Shown in pieces: positions 7,544 to 15,770 of a stretch of 64,000 bases of DNA. The notes below the pieces were generated by a model, which had not been told where the DNA came from, did not search any database, and saw only the letters and a list, made by a program, of their open reading frames with translations. Where the stretch lies: contig CAYRHJ010000026.1 of the NCBI GenBank assembly GCA_964424105.1, forward strand, positions 62,001 through 126,000, written 5' to 3'. Both the position numbers and the translations under genes were made by a program. The DNA comes from CAYRHJ01 sp964424105 (GTDB lineage: Bacteria > Planctomycetota > Phycisphaerae > UBA1845). How positions within the stretch are numbered: position 1 is the stretch's first letter; every line of letters starts with the position of its first letter.

Positions 7544-8488
7544 TCAATTCGCGAGAAACTTCTCAGCTAGATCCACCAGCTCTTTCAAGTGGGCTACGCT
7601 GGAATCGAACAATCCCCGTTCATCGGCGCTAAGTTCCACTTCAATCACCTTTTCAACGCCGTTTCGGCCTAGCATACATGGAACCCCGACGAAGAATCCA
7701 CCCACGCCGTATTCCTTGTCACAAAAAGCGGCGCAGGGCAGGATGCGTCGCTTGTCCTTGACTATGGCTTCAACCATCTGGATCGTACCAGCGGCTGGTG
7801 CGTAATACGCGCTCGTGCCCATCAGCTTGACCAGCTCACCGCCGCCCATCTTGGTGCGATCGATGATGGCTTGAAGTCGATCGGCGGAGATCAACTGCGT
7901 CACGGGGATACCGGCCACCGACGTATACCGCGGAAGGGGAACCATGTCGTCGCCGTGGCCTCCCATCAACAGGGCAGTGATGTCCTCGACGCTGCAATCC
8001 AATTCCATGGCGATGAACGTGCGGTATCGGGCGATGTCCAGGCAGCCAGCTTGACCGACGATGCGCTGGGTTGGGAATCCGCTTTTCTTCCATGCGGTAT
8101 AGACCATGGCGTCCAGCGGATTGGAGACGACAATCATGACCGCGTTGGGTGATGATTTGGCCACGTGCCTGGCGACGGTGCCGACGATCTTCACGTTGGT
8201 TTCTACGAGGTCGTCGCGGCTCATGCCCGGTTTTCGAGGAATACCTGCCGTCACGACCACGACGTCGCTGTCGGCGGTACGGGTGTAGTCAGCCGTTCCT
8301 TCGATGCGCGAGTCGAAACGTTCGACGGGACCGCATTGGGCAAGGTCCAGGGCCTTGCCTTTGGTCTTGTCCGCGAAATCAGGAATGTCCAGCAGAACGA
8401 TGTCACCCAGATCCTTGGCTGCCGCCCAGAACGCACAGCTCGCGCCGACGTTTCCCGCTCCGATGATGCTGATCTTGGCCCGTTTCAT
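7544..8488 (-). CDS. mdh: Malate dehydrogenase
   Basis: NAD-dependent malate dehydrogenase of the LDH-like type, 314 residues, interconverting malate and oxaloacetate in the cytoplasm. Features are the Rossmann loop KISIIGAGNVGAS (residues 5-17), the substrate-specificity loop GIPRKPGMSRDDL, VSNPLDAMVY, and the catalytic-loop stretch LLMGGHGDDMVPLPRY with the active-site His. It is the first gene of the minus-strand stretch before the repeat cluster. The upstream pseudopilin gene has its own terminator, so mdh is probably transcribed alone. Confidence 0.95.
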   Translation of the reverse strand: MKRAKISIIGAGNVGASCAFWAAAKDLGDIVLLDIPDFADKTKGKALDLAQCGPVERFDSRIEGTADYTRTADSDVVVVTAGIPRKPGMSRDDLVETNVKIVGTVARHVAKSSPNAVMIVVSNPLDAMVYTAWKKSGFPTQRIVGQAGCLDIARYRTFIAMELDCSVEDITALLMGGHGDDMVPLPRYTSVAGIPVTQLISADRLQAIIDRTKMGGGELVKLMGTSAYYAPAAGTIQMVEAIVKDKRRILPCAAFCDKEYGVGGFFVGVPCMLGRNGVEKVIEVELSADERGLFDSSVAHLKELVDLAEKFLAN

Positions 8489-8598
8489 GGGATGTCTCCT
8501 GACAAAGTTTGTTGGTTAGACAATCTGTGCATTATGGCGACGGAGTTTGTCGCACGCCATCGTCATTTTCATTCATCGACGGCGCTTTGCCGAGGATC

Positions 8599-8637
8599 AA
8601 AAAAAACCACCACCGACGGGAAACGTCGGCGGTGGTA
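8599..8637 (-). terminator. Rho-independent terminator for the pseudopilin gene
   Basis: On the minus strand ACCACCGCCGACG pairs with CGTCGGTGGTGGT, a 13-bp stem around a short loop, followed by TTTTTTTT. It lies 28 bp after the stop at 8665. Confidence 0.88.
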
Positions 8638-8664
8638 TGAAGATCGACTTCCGGCACGCAAGAA

Positions 8665-9621
8665 CTACGGCCAGATCAGTGAATCGGTCGTCGCATGACC
8701 CTGTAGGGTCGGACCAAAGACGTTTTGCCCGGGATACGGGTTCTTGGGCTGACCGCCGGGGAGCGTGCCCCAAAGCCTGCCCTCAATTTCAGCGTTTTGA
8801 GTCATCAGCGTGTAAATGTTGTCGTGATCAACACCGACGATAGGCGTGGCCTCGAAATCCACGTGCCCGTCAGCGAACAGGGCGTTCTGCCCTTCTCCAG
8901 CGCCCCGGCCCCCATGATTCGCGGAATTGTATTGCATCCACATCCGCGGACTTGCAGAAACATCCATCAAAGCCGAAGGGGGACTTTCGGACGTGCCTCG
9001 GTTCGCAGCTTTCTGGTAGGGGCCCTTGTCGGCCATCATGACCATTCGCGTGTCAATGTTTTCGGTCGGACGGGTATCGAAGGGACCGAAGGGAACCTGA
9101 TATCCGTAACTGATATTGCGAAGTCCCTTGAAATTGTAGTAACGATCTACCTCTTCGGTATCATCGGGAACGTCGCCGCTGCTGGGGCAGACGCAGGTCT
9201 TGTTGACGATCTCACCTGCGCGGATCAGCATCCAAAAGGCCCGCGTGGGCGAGACCCGCCGGCCCAGCGGGTCGTTTGTCCTAGCTGAGGACAACTCGTG
9301 GCGTCGGGGTTGGGTCTCATCCCACACACCGTTGGCCGAAAGGGTATCGGTGTATTCGACGCTGGTTGACGACGTGCCCGTGGGAATCAACGCCTCGTCA
9401 AACGCCGGTACCGGCCACTGCTCCTCATTTTCGTTCGCGTAAATTTTGCACGACGTGCCCATCGCCCGTAGCCCGCTGCCGGCACAGACCGTGCGTTTGG
9501 CTAACTCGCGAGCCCGTGAAAGGCTCGGCAACAAGATCGAGATGAGCAAGGCGATGATGGCAATCACCACCAGCAGCTCGATCAGGGTAAACCCCTTCCA
9601 TTTCAACTTTTTCTGTACCAT
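8665..9621 (-). CDS. Prepilin-type (type II secretion pseudopilin-like) protein with H-X9-DG motif
   Basis: A 318-residue protein with a class III leader. MVQKKLKWKG is followed by the methylated-pilin motif FTLIELLVVIAIIALLISILLP, with cleavage expected after Gly10 and Glu at +5. The C-terminal NHGGRGAGEGQNALFADGHVDF contains the H-X9-DG motif abundant in planctomycete pseudopilins. The ATG at 9621 has GGGAG 9 nt upstream; a frame 32 codons longer has neither a ribosome-binding site nor a leader. The processing enzyme could be the prepilin peptidase at 52536-54020. Such proteins exist in large families in this phylum, and their role in surface structures is not established. Confidence 0.88.
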   Translation of the reverse strand: MVQKKLKWKGFTLIELLVVIAIIALLISILLPSLSRARELAKRTVCAGSGLRAMGTSCKIYANENEEQWPVPAFDEALIPTGTSSTSVEYTDTLSANGVWDETQPRRHELSSARTNDPLGRRVSPTRAFWMLIRAGEIVNKTCVCPSSGDVPDDTEEVDRYYNFKGLRNISYGYQVPFGPFDTRPTENIDTRMVMMADKGPYQKAANRGTSESPPSALMDVSASPRMWMQYNSANHGGRGAGEGQNALFADGHVDFEATPIVGVDHDNIYTLMTQNAEIEGRLWGTLPGGQPKNPYPGQNVFGPTLQGHATTDSLIWP

Positions 9622-9717
9622 TGTGAATTCTCCCGTGCCTTGCGACACACTGTAAACGACCGATTTCCATTCGAGTGGTCTGCACGGACGGTCTCGATTT
9701 GATGGAAACGATACCAT

Positions 9718-10334
9718 TAGTCCGTAGGATCGTCAGCGAATAAACTCGCCGACGGGACCGTCAAGTCATCAGACCAAACGACTCCCAATCCGTCAAGAAG
9801 CCAATCCAGACAGTTTGAAACCATGCATCGCGATTCTGCGATGCAATCGTCTCTCACCGCCTCATGGATTCGCCAAACCGCGAGGACAAAATCAGGCTTG
9901 TCCCGTCCTGACGAGCGTAGTCAAAGTCGGCCTAAGCCTATTCGACACACGCGACAGGGGCAACCCGCCCCGCGAAAACGCGAGCCATACGAAATAGACT
10001 GTTGGCGGAAGGTGTTGGCGGCGGGATTCAAAAAGCGCAGCCGTCAGCTAATGATGATTTCTGGTATCTTGGCCGTGGAAGGATCAGCAGAGAGCGAATT
10101 ACGGATGTATGGATGATAACAATATAAATTACGGGTGCTCAGGCTTTCGATCCACGGTTTCGACCTATCCACCTACTGGGGATGTTATCGACCCGGCGGA
10201 GGTGTGTCAATCAGGTCGGGGCCTGAAGTTGTCTCAATTGAGGACAGATTGATCTCGAACTGGTAACAATTGGGAGGCCGCCCCGCGAGCAACGACAATG
10301 GGTTTCATGCAGAAGAGCATTCCGGCGGTGTCAT
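9718..10334. other. Long intergenic region, nothing recognised
   Basis: About 600 bp between the pseudopilin gene's upstream side and the 3' end of the DUF362 gene. I see no gene, tRNA or clear repeat. A plus-strand frame at 9823-10116 has no ribosome-binding site and a low-information, Arg/Ser-rich product. Confidence 0.5.
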
Positions 10335-11393
10335 TCAGATTCTGCTCTTCAGTTGTGTCACAGCGTGTTTGTCGGCTTTACCCAATCCCCGCTGTTCCGC
10401 CGATTGCAGGTATCTTGTCACCTCCGAACCAGCGAGGATCGGTTCCATTGCCAGAAGAAGCCTTTGGGAGTTGATCAATTCGAGTCCCAATGTATCGGTG
10501 GCCACCGGATCGCGACTCGCCAATATGACGCCCGCATCCCATGTTCCGTCGTCGCGAGCCTCGGGACCGCCGTCGAACACCACGCGAAGGGCGTTTACGA
10601 GGTTGAGTCGGAAGCGGCTGGCAATGGGATGCGCGGCGACGATATCGGCGATATAGGGATCGCAATGTGATCCGTGGTACCGAGCGGGATGCTTGATCAA
10701 CCCGTGGGAAAGGTTCTTCAGACAGCAGGTGAGGCCACAGATGTTGTGGGTCTTCAAGAAGGGGACGTTGATGAGCGCGGTCATGCTTGCAAGGGCTGAT
10801 GAAAAGTGATCTTCTCCGCTACCGAATGAAGTGGGGGCCGGTTCCCATGTGCGGGAAGGCTCTTGGAGAGCGAATTGGTGGTAAACATCGCCGGGGGCTT
10901 CGAGGATGATGAGGCGTTGCGCATCGAAGCCGGCCTCCAACAGTGACTGGATCAGCACGGTGGCGAAAGGCGACGATGTGCCCAGCGCTTCGGCGGCCGA
11001 TTGATTGAACTTGATGCCGACGACGTCGTCGGCGCGCAGAATAGTCTCCCACGATGATCGAATGGACGTCCGGCCCGCGAGGCGGCACATGGCTGCTTCG
11101 AGCATCTCGATCAGCACTTGCCGGTGTACGATGCGGCCTCGAACCACGTGATCACTCGTCACTTGGACGACGATCGACTGCGCATGGCCCGCGACCGGCG
11201 GCGATCCATCTTGTGCATGGGCCAGCAGGTGCGAATCGAATCCATGCAAACCCGCCATCGCGGTCGCGCCCGCTAGAAACTGGCGACGGTTCAGCGCGGT
11301 GGCGTCCGTTGTTGAATCGGTGTTCAATGGCTTCGCGTGACTCGACACAGCGGATAGGATATCGGAAGGGCTGGTCTGCTTTTCGAGGAACAT
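10335..11393 (-). CDS. DUF362 domain protein with Tat signal
   Basis: A 352-residue protein with a twin-arginine signal after a 35-residue lead (NRRQFLAGATAMAGL, residues 35-49), so it is likely exported folded, perhaps with a cofactor. The body matches the DUF362 pattern: VGIKFNQSAAEALGTSSPFATVLIQSLLEAGFD, NVPFLKTHNICGLTCCLKNLSHGLIKHPARYHGSHCDPYIADI, and GVILASRDPVATDTLGLELI near the end. The biochemical role of the domain is not established. The gene has no obvious partner; repeats lie upstream at 11416-11533. Confidence 0.75.
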   Translation of the reverse strand: MFLEKQTSPSDILSAVSSHAKPLNTDSTTDATALNRRQFLAGATAMAGLHGFDSHLLAHAQDGSPPVAGHAQSIVVQVTSDHVVRGRIVHRQVLIEMLEAAMCRLAGRTSIRSSWETILRADDVVGIKFNQSAAEALGTSSPFATVLIQSLLEAGFDAQRLIILEAPGDVYHQFALQEPSRTWEPAPTSFGSGEDHFSSALASMTALINVPFLKTHNICGLTCCLKNLSHGLIKHPARYHGSHCDPYIADIVAAHPIASRFRLNLVNALRVVFDGGPEARDDGTWDAGVILASRDPVATDTLGLELINSQRLLLAMEPILAGSEVTRYLQSAEQRGLGKADKHAVTQLKSRI

Positions 11394-11415
11394 GTGCGGG
11401 GAAAATTCCTACTGA

Positions 11416-11533
11416 TCTTTGAATAGCTTGATTAATGTGATTGAGGCGGAAATCAGCAAATTTTCGCTCCCTGACGGTCGCGGCTCTGAAATTGTCATGC
11501 GTTCTCTGAAATTGTCATGCGTTCTCTGAAATG
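11416..11533 (+). repeat. Dispersed repeat family R2, long copy with 20-bp tandem
   Basis: Positions 11421-11488 match the reverse complement of 47898-47965 almost base for base. The block begins GAATAGCTTGATTAATGTGA and ends in the R2 core GCTCCCTGACGGTCGCGGCTCTG (11466-11488). The core runs into a tandem 20-bp unit TCTGAAATTGTCATGCGTTC at 11485-11504 and 11505-11524, plus a partial third unit. It lies between two divergent genes (DUF362 and the glycosyltransferase). Confidence 0.85.
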
Positions 11534-11684
11534 GTGAGGCGGTCTGAAGCTCAAAGCCCGAATAGACTTTACGTGTACGTCCGATAAGTTGAAGGCGACG
11601 CCCATTCTGTGTACACCTCGTTTGATAGCGTCCGCACGGTTTCTGTCATGCGGTTGACCGGTCGATCTTCGCGAAAGCGCGCAT

Positions 11685-13388
11685 TTGAATTCCAAGCAGT
11701 TCAACAAAGCGGCGTTTGTCTTGTTGATGTTGCTCGCAGCCGGTTCGAGGCTTTTTCGATTGGATCAAGCTCCGCCGGGCATCAATCATGACGAAGCCAG
11801 CAACGGGTATGATGGCTACTCGCTTTTGGAAACCGGTCGGGATCGTTGGGGGAAGCGTTGGCCTGTCGTTCTGGAAGCGTTTGGACGGGCCGATCATCGG
11901 GGCGCGCTTTACGCCTACCTGACCGTCCCGTTTCACGCGGTCTTGGGTCCTGACCACCTGACGGTTTCGACTCGGCTGCCGGCTGCGGTGGTCGGAATCG
12001 CGACCGTGGCTTGTACCTATTGGACCATCGCGAAACTGTCGGGCGTTTCCGTCGGTTTGTGGGCATCGTTTTTTCTAACGCTTTCGCCCTGGCATCTCCA
12101 GCTTTCACGGTTCGGACATGAATCATCGTTGACACCGGCGTTGACCATCTTGGCGATGGCGTGTCTCGTTCGTGGCGGTGTTTTGTTGAACGGCGTTGAA
12201 GCCGGGGAACGGCTCGATTCCGGCGCAAGCCGAATCTCGACGCGATGGCTTGCCCTGGGGGCTGCGGTGTTCGGGATCGGTGGGTACTCCTACCCTTCCA
12301 TGCGGCTGTTCACGCCGATCTTTGTACTTCTCCTCGGTTGGTTTTGCCGTGATACATTCAGGAACATGGGGCGAACGTCCGTGGGGCGACGATCGTTGAT
12401 CGTCGCGGTGGTGACGGGTGGATTGATCTTGTTGCCGTTGATCAGCTTGTGCGTCACGAATTGGGCCGACCTGACCGCGCGTGCCAGACAGGTGTCACTT
12501 TTTCACCAGTCCGATTCCATCGGCGGGTCGATGGAATCGATTATCAGGAATTACGCCTCGCACTGGGGTGCGAGCTGGTTATTGTTTCGCGGTGACCCGT
12601 ACTGGATTCAGTGGCCCGGTCGGTACGGCGTATTGAACGGGCTGGTGACGGTGTTTCTGGTGATTGGCATGGTCAGCGTGGCGCGTGACGTGCGTCGCAA
12701 GCGGCTGCATGGACTCCTGCTGGCATGGTTGGTGATCTATCCGCTTCCGGCGGCATTGTCGATCGACGGAGCGCACCTGTTGCGGTCGGCGTGTGGATTG
12801 CCGGTACTGCAATGGGTCGCCGCCATCGGCTGCCAGCGAGCGATCGTGACGATTTTTCGTTCCTGTCACAGGCAGTGCGTCGCGGTGTGCCTAATTGCGT
12901 TGGCCGTTTTGGGCGATGGTGTTTGGCGGTGGGATCACTATTTCACAAAGTGGAGTCGTAGCGGGCGGATCATGGCGCGATATCAAGAGGATCTCTGCCG
13001 GGCGGTGCGAGCGATTCGCCCGATCATGGGCGACTATGATCGGGTGTTCATTTCGGATCAGGTGAATCAGGAGCGCGGCTGGTTTTCCGGTGAAGCGTAC
13101 ATCATCGTCTCGCTCATCCTTCCGGTGAAGCCGGCCGACTTTCAGGAATGGGAGAAGGACGTGCACTATGTTCAACCGTCCGATGGCTTTCACCGCGTGG
13201 GGTCATTCGGTCCGTTCATCATGACGACTCGGGCGGACGTCTTGTCCGAACATTTTCTATCGCACCGTGAACAGAGCGCGGTGATGATCGCCCGGCCTGG
13301 CGAGATTCAAGGCGGGCGTCTTCTGGAGACGATTCGCGATGACGAAGGTGAAGCGCGTTTCGAGATCATCGCGGTGCGACCGCAATGA
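11685..13388 (+). CDS. Membrane glycosyltransferase, GT39/PMT-ArnT-like
   Basis: A protein of about 567 residues. The hydrophobic N-terminus (AAFVLLMLLAAGSRLFRLD) is followed by the acidic catalytic-loop signature PPGINHDEASNGYDGYSLLETGRDRWG. The loop and about 10-11 further hydrophobic segments are typical of dolichyl/polyprenyl-phosphate-sugar-dependent GT-C enzymes. Substrate and acceptor are unknown. The start is uncertain: the frame opens with TTG at 11685 with no ribosome-binding site, an in-frame stop lies at 11655, and the next ATG is codon 15 inside the first membrane segment. Positions 12217-12235 inside the gene resemble an R1 hairpin core missing one base (DSGASRIS). Confidence 0.78.
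   Translation: MNSKQFNKAAFVLLMLLAAGSRLFRLDQAPPGINHDEASNGYDGYSLLETGRDRWGKRWPVVLEAFGRADHRGALYAYLTVPFHAVLGPDHLTVSTRLPAAVVGIATVACTYWTIAKLSGVSVGLWASFFLTLSPWHLQLSRFGHESSLTPALTILAMACLVRGGVLLNGVEAGERLDSGASRISTRWLALGAAVFGIGGYSYPSMRLFTPIFVLLLGWFCRDTFRNMGRTSVGRRSLIVAVVTGGLILLPLISLCVTNWADLTARARQVSLFHQSDSIGGSMESIIRNYASHWGASWLLFRGDPYWIQWPGRYGVLNGLVTVFLVIGMVSVARDVRRKRLHGLLLAWLVIYPLPAALSIDGAHLLRSACGLPVLQWVAAIGCQRAIVTIFRSCHRQCVAVCLIALAVLGDGVWRWDHYFTKWSRSGRIMARYQEDLCRAVRAIRPIMGDYDRVFISDQVNQERGWFSGEAYIIVSLILPVKPADFQEWEKDVHYVQPSDGFHRVGSFGPFIMTTRADVLSEHFLSHREQSAVMIARPGEIQGGRLLETIRDDEGEARFEIIAVRPQ
12217..12235. repeat. R1 hairpin core-like sequence inside a coding region
   Basis: ATTCCGGCGCAAGCC followed by GAAT: 19 of the 20 bases of the R1 core, with one G missing from the right arm. 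It encodes residues DSGASRIS in a loop of the GT39-like protein. This may be a repeat accommodated in frame, or chance. Confidence 0.4.
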
Positions 13389-13682
13389 ATAATCCAGCCA
13401 TGTGGCGCAATTCTTGCGCATCCACAAAATTCTTCAAATCTCTTTAGGTCCAACCCGCCAATTGCCGTAAATGATGTTGTCACAGGTGCGGTAGAGACCT
13501 CTGAAACACAGGCGATTAAGCTTCTTTTGGACGACTCTCCTCCAATCAGGCATGGTTGACACTTTATTCAGAGCGTTGCGTGCGGGCCGGTCCGATAAGA
13601 ATCGACTCAATCCGCCGAGGGGCGGATGACCCGCTGTTTGCAGATAAGGTTTACCTTTTTTTGAACCACAGGAGATCACCCT

Positions 13683-13979
13683 ATGAGCACGACGAAGAAC
13701 ATTTCGCAAAACAATGCGCAGAGCCAGGGCGCGTTTGGAACCGGCTGTGGCACGACTGTGTCGTTTGATTCCATCCAGGAACCGGGCGCGTACATCTGCT
13801 GCTGGAGCGGTCATCTGCTTCGCGTACCGGAAGACGGCATTACTCCGGGCCGCAGCCCGCTGGTCAACATGGTCGGTTGCGACCAGTTGTACGTCACCAA
13901 GATTTCGGACAATCCGTTCCTCACGGTGACCAAGGCTCGCTTGCTGGCGTCGAATTTCGACCTGCCGGTCAATTTCTAA
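13683..13979 (+). CDS. Conserved-looking small protein of unknown function
   Basis: A 98-residue soluble protein that I do not recognise. After a Ser/Asn/Gln-rich first 25 residues comes a compact domain: EPGAYICCWSGHLLRVPEDG, NMVGCDQLYVTKIS, FLTVTKARLLASNFDLPVNF. An AGGAG site lies 8 nt before the ATG and a good terminator follows, so expression as a single gene is likely. There is no signal peptide or membrane segment. The four cysteines (one CC pair) could bind metal, but no canonical spacing is seen. Confidence 0.8.
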   Translation: MSTTKNISQNNAQSQGAFGTGCGTTVSFDSIQEPGAYICCWSGHLLRVPEDGITPGRSPLVNMVGCDQLYVTKISDNPFLTVTKARLLASNFDLPVNF

Positions 13980-14050
13980 GCGCACGACACTGACGCATCA
14001 TCGTTCAGTCTGACGGACTGAACACCTCTTTGGTCTGCACGCAAAGCTAC

Positions 14051-14088
14051 ACGGCGGATTCGGGTAACCCGTTCCGCCGTTTGTTTTG
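14051..14088 (+). terminator. Rho-independent terminator after the 98-residue protein gene
   Basis: ACGGCGGA (14051-14058) pairs with TCCGCCGT (14073-14080), with an inner CGGG/CCCG stem, followed by TTGTTTT. A weaker hairpin (GTTCAGTC/GACTGAAC) precedes it at 14003-14022. Confidence 0.75.
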
Positions 14089-14210
14089 CGCTGAATTGGA
14101 ATCACGCTTTCGACAAGTGAATGCTTCACGGTGTCGAGTCACCGTTCAAACTCTCCGCGCTCGAGCTTCGATCCCGTCCGGAGCTGCAACTTGTTTCCCC
14201 AAGGATGCGA

Positions 14211-15770
14211 TCAAGGTTCCGGGGGAATGATCTCGATGGAAAACGGCTCCAAAGGCTCGGCAGGTTCGGCGTCCATGGGGGTCAGGTAGGCAGTGTTTCG
14301 GGCAGCGATTTGGGCGCGTCGAACGACTTGGTTGGGGAAAATGAACACGACCAGCATGGCCGTCGAACAGACCCCGGCGGCTAATTTCAACATGAACCCT
14401 CCGTTCGTATCCGTCGCAAATTCCGGTTGGCGCATGTAACAGGCGCCCGCGATGCGCAGATAATAGACCGCGCCGATCGCGGAGTTGATGACCGCGATGA
14501 CGACCAGGACGACCAGCTCCTGTTGAAAGGGGTGGTCAGCGGTCAGGGATAGTCCACTGGAAAATAGATAGACCTTGCCCAGCATGCCTGCGGTCGGTGG
14601 AAAACCCATCAGACTGAACACGCAGACGGCGAGCGCCAGGGCTGACCACGGTGCACGTTTGGCGAGGCCGGCGAGGTCGTCGAGCGATTCGGCTGCTTCG
14701 CCGCGGACTCGCAATCCGGCGAGAACGGCGAATGCGCCGAGGTTCATGACGCCGTACACGACGATGTAAAAGAGCAGGGCAGCCAGGCCGTCGTGCATGG
14801 GACCGGCGCCCATCCGCGGGCCGACCAGCAGGCCGATGAACATGTAGCCGGTGTGCGAGATGCTCGAATAGGCCAGGATGCGTTTGACGTTCTGTTGCAT
14901 CAGGGCCAATACGTTGCCGACCGTCATGGTGGCTGCGGCTGTGATCCACAGGACCCAAAGCAACGCGGTCGGCAGTTGCCATTGGCAGGTGCTCAGAAGC
15001 TTCATGATGGCGATGAAACCGGCGAGCTTGGGAAGGAACCCCAGCAGGCCCGTGATGGGCGAGGCGGCGCCTTCGTAGACGTCTGGTGCGTAGGCATGAA
15101 AGGGCACGGCAGCGACTTTGAATGACAAGCCCGCGATGGCCAACACCAAGCCAATGATGGTGTAGGGCGGCAACGCGCCCAGCAGAAACAAGTGGAACGA
15201 AATCGACGCGGACGCGCTGGATTGCAAAACGGTCGTGCCGGCTGCTCCGTACAGAAAACTGAATCCATAGACCATGATGGCGGCGGACAGCGCCCCCAGG
15301 AAGAAGTATTTGACGGCGGCTTCGGATGCGCGAACATCGGTGCGACTCAATGCGACGAGCACGTACGTGGGAATGCTGACCAGCTCGATGGCGAGGAACA
15401 AAACGACGAGGTCGTCGGCGGCGGCTGTCAGCATCACGCCGGCGAGGGACAAAAGGATCAGGCCGAAGAACTCGCCGCGCTCGGATTCAATCGGCAGATG
15501 CCAATTGGTCAGCACGATCAGGATCCCGACGATCAGCGTGATCCAGCGGACGTAATGGGTCACGGGTGTGATCAGCACGCCCGAAGCCATCGTGCCGATG
15601 TCCGAAGTTTGGGTCAGATACGATGCGCCTGCGGCTGCCAGTAGAACGAACACGGCGAAGGCTGCGACGCCTGCCCGCAGTGCGGCCACTCGCGACACGC
15701 CCAGCAGAAACGCGAGGCATCCGCCGAGGACGACAATCGATTCCGGCGCCAGTAGTTCTAGATAGGTCAT
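14211..15770 (-). CDS. nuoN: NADH-quinone oxidoreductase subunit N
   Basis: Antiporter-like proton-pumping subunit of complex I, 519 residues, about 14 membrane helices. Diagnostic features are FFGLILLSLAGVMLTAAADDLVVLFLAIELVSIPTYVLV (conserved Glu in the ELVS motif), SFKVAAVPFHAYAPDVYEGAASPITG, and QQNVKRILAYSSISHTGYM. The ATG at 15770 overlaps the nuoM stop by 4 bp (ATGA). A longer frame would run far into nuoM and was rejected. Last gene of the nuo operon. Confidence 0.95.
   Translation of the reverse strand: MTYLELLAPESIVVLGGCLAFLLGVSRVAALRAGVAAFAVFVLLAAAGASYLTQTSDIGTMASGVLITPVTHYVRWITLIVGILIVLTNWHLPIESERGEFFGLILLSLAGVMLTAAADDLVVLFLAIELVSIPTYVLVALSRTDVRASEAAVKYFFLGALSAAIMVYGFSFLYGAAGTTVLQSSASASISFHLFLLGALPPYTIIGLVLAIAGLSFKVAAVPFHAYAPDVYEGAASPITGLLGFLPKLAGFIAIMKLLSTCQWQLPTALLWVLWITAAATMTVGNVLALMQQNVKRILAYSSISHTGYMFIGLLVGPRMGAGPMHDGLAALLFYIVVYGVMNLGAFAVLAGLRVRGEAAESLDDLAGLAKRAPWSALALAVCVFSLMGFPPTAGMLGKVYLFSSGLSLTADHPFQQELVVLVVIAVINSAIGAVYYLRIAGACYMRQPEFATDTNGGFMLKLAAGVCSTAMLVVFIFPNQVVRRAQIAARNTAYLTPMDAEPAEPLEPFSIEIIPPEP

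Noticed and set aside
9823..10116. A plus-strand ORF in the pseudopilin-DUF362 spacer
   Set aside because: No ribosome-binding site, low-information Arg/Ser-rich product, no similarity to a known family.
11485..11533. Possible start of a CRISPR array (20-bp direct repeats)
   Set aside because: The units are directly adjacent without spacers, only two and a half copies exist, and they belong to an R2 repeat.
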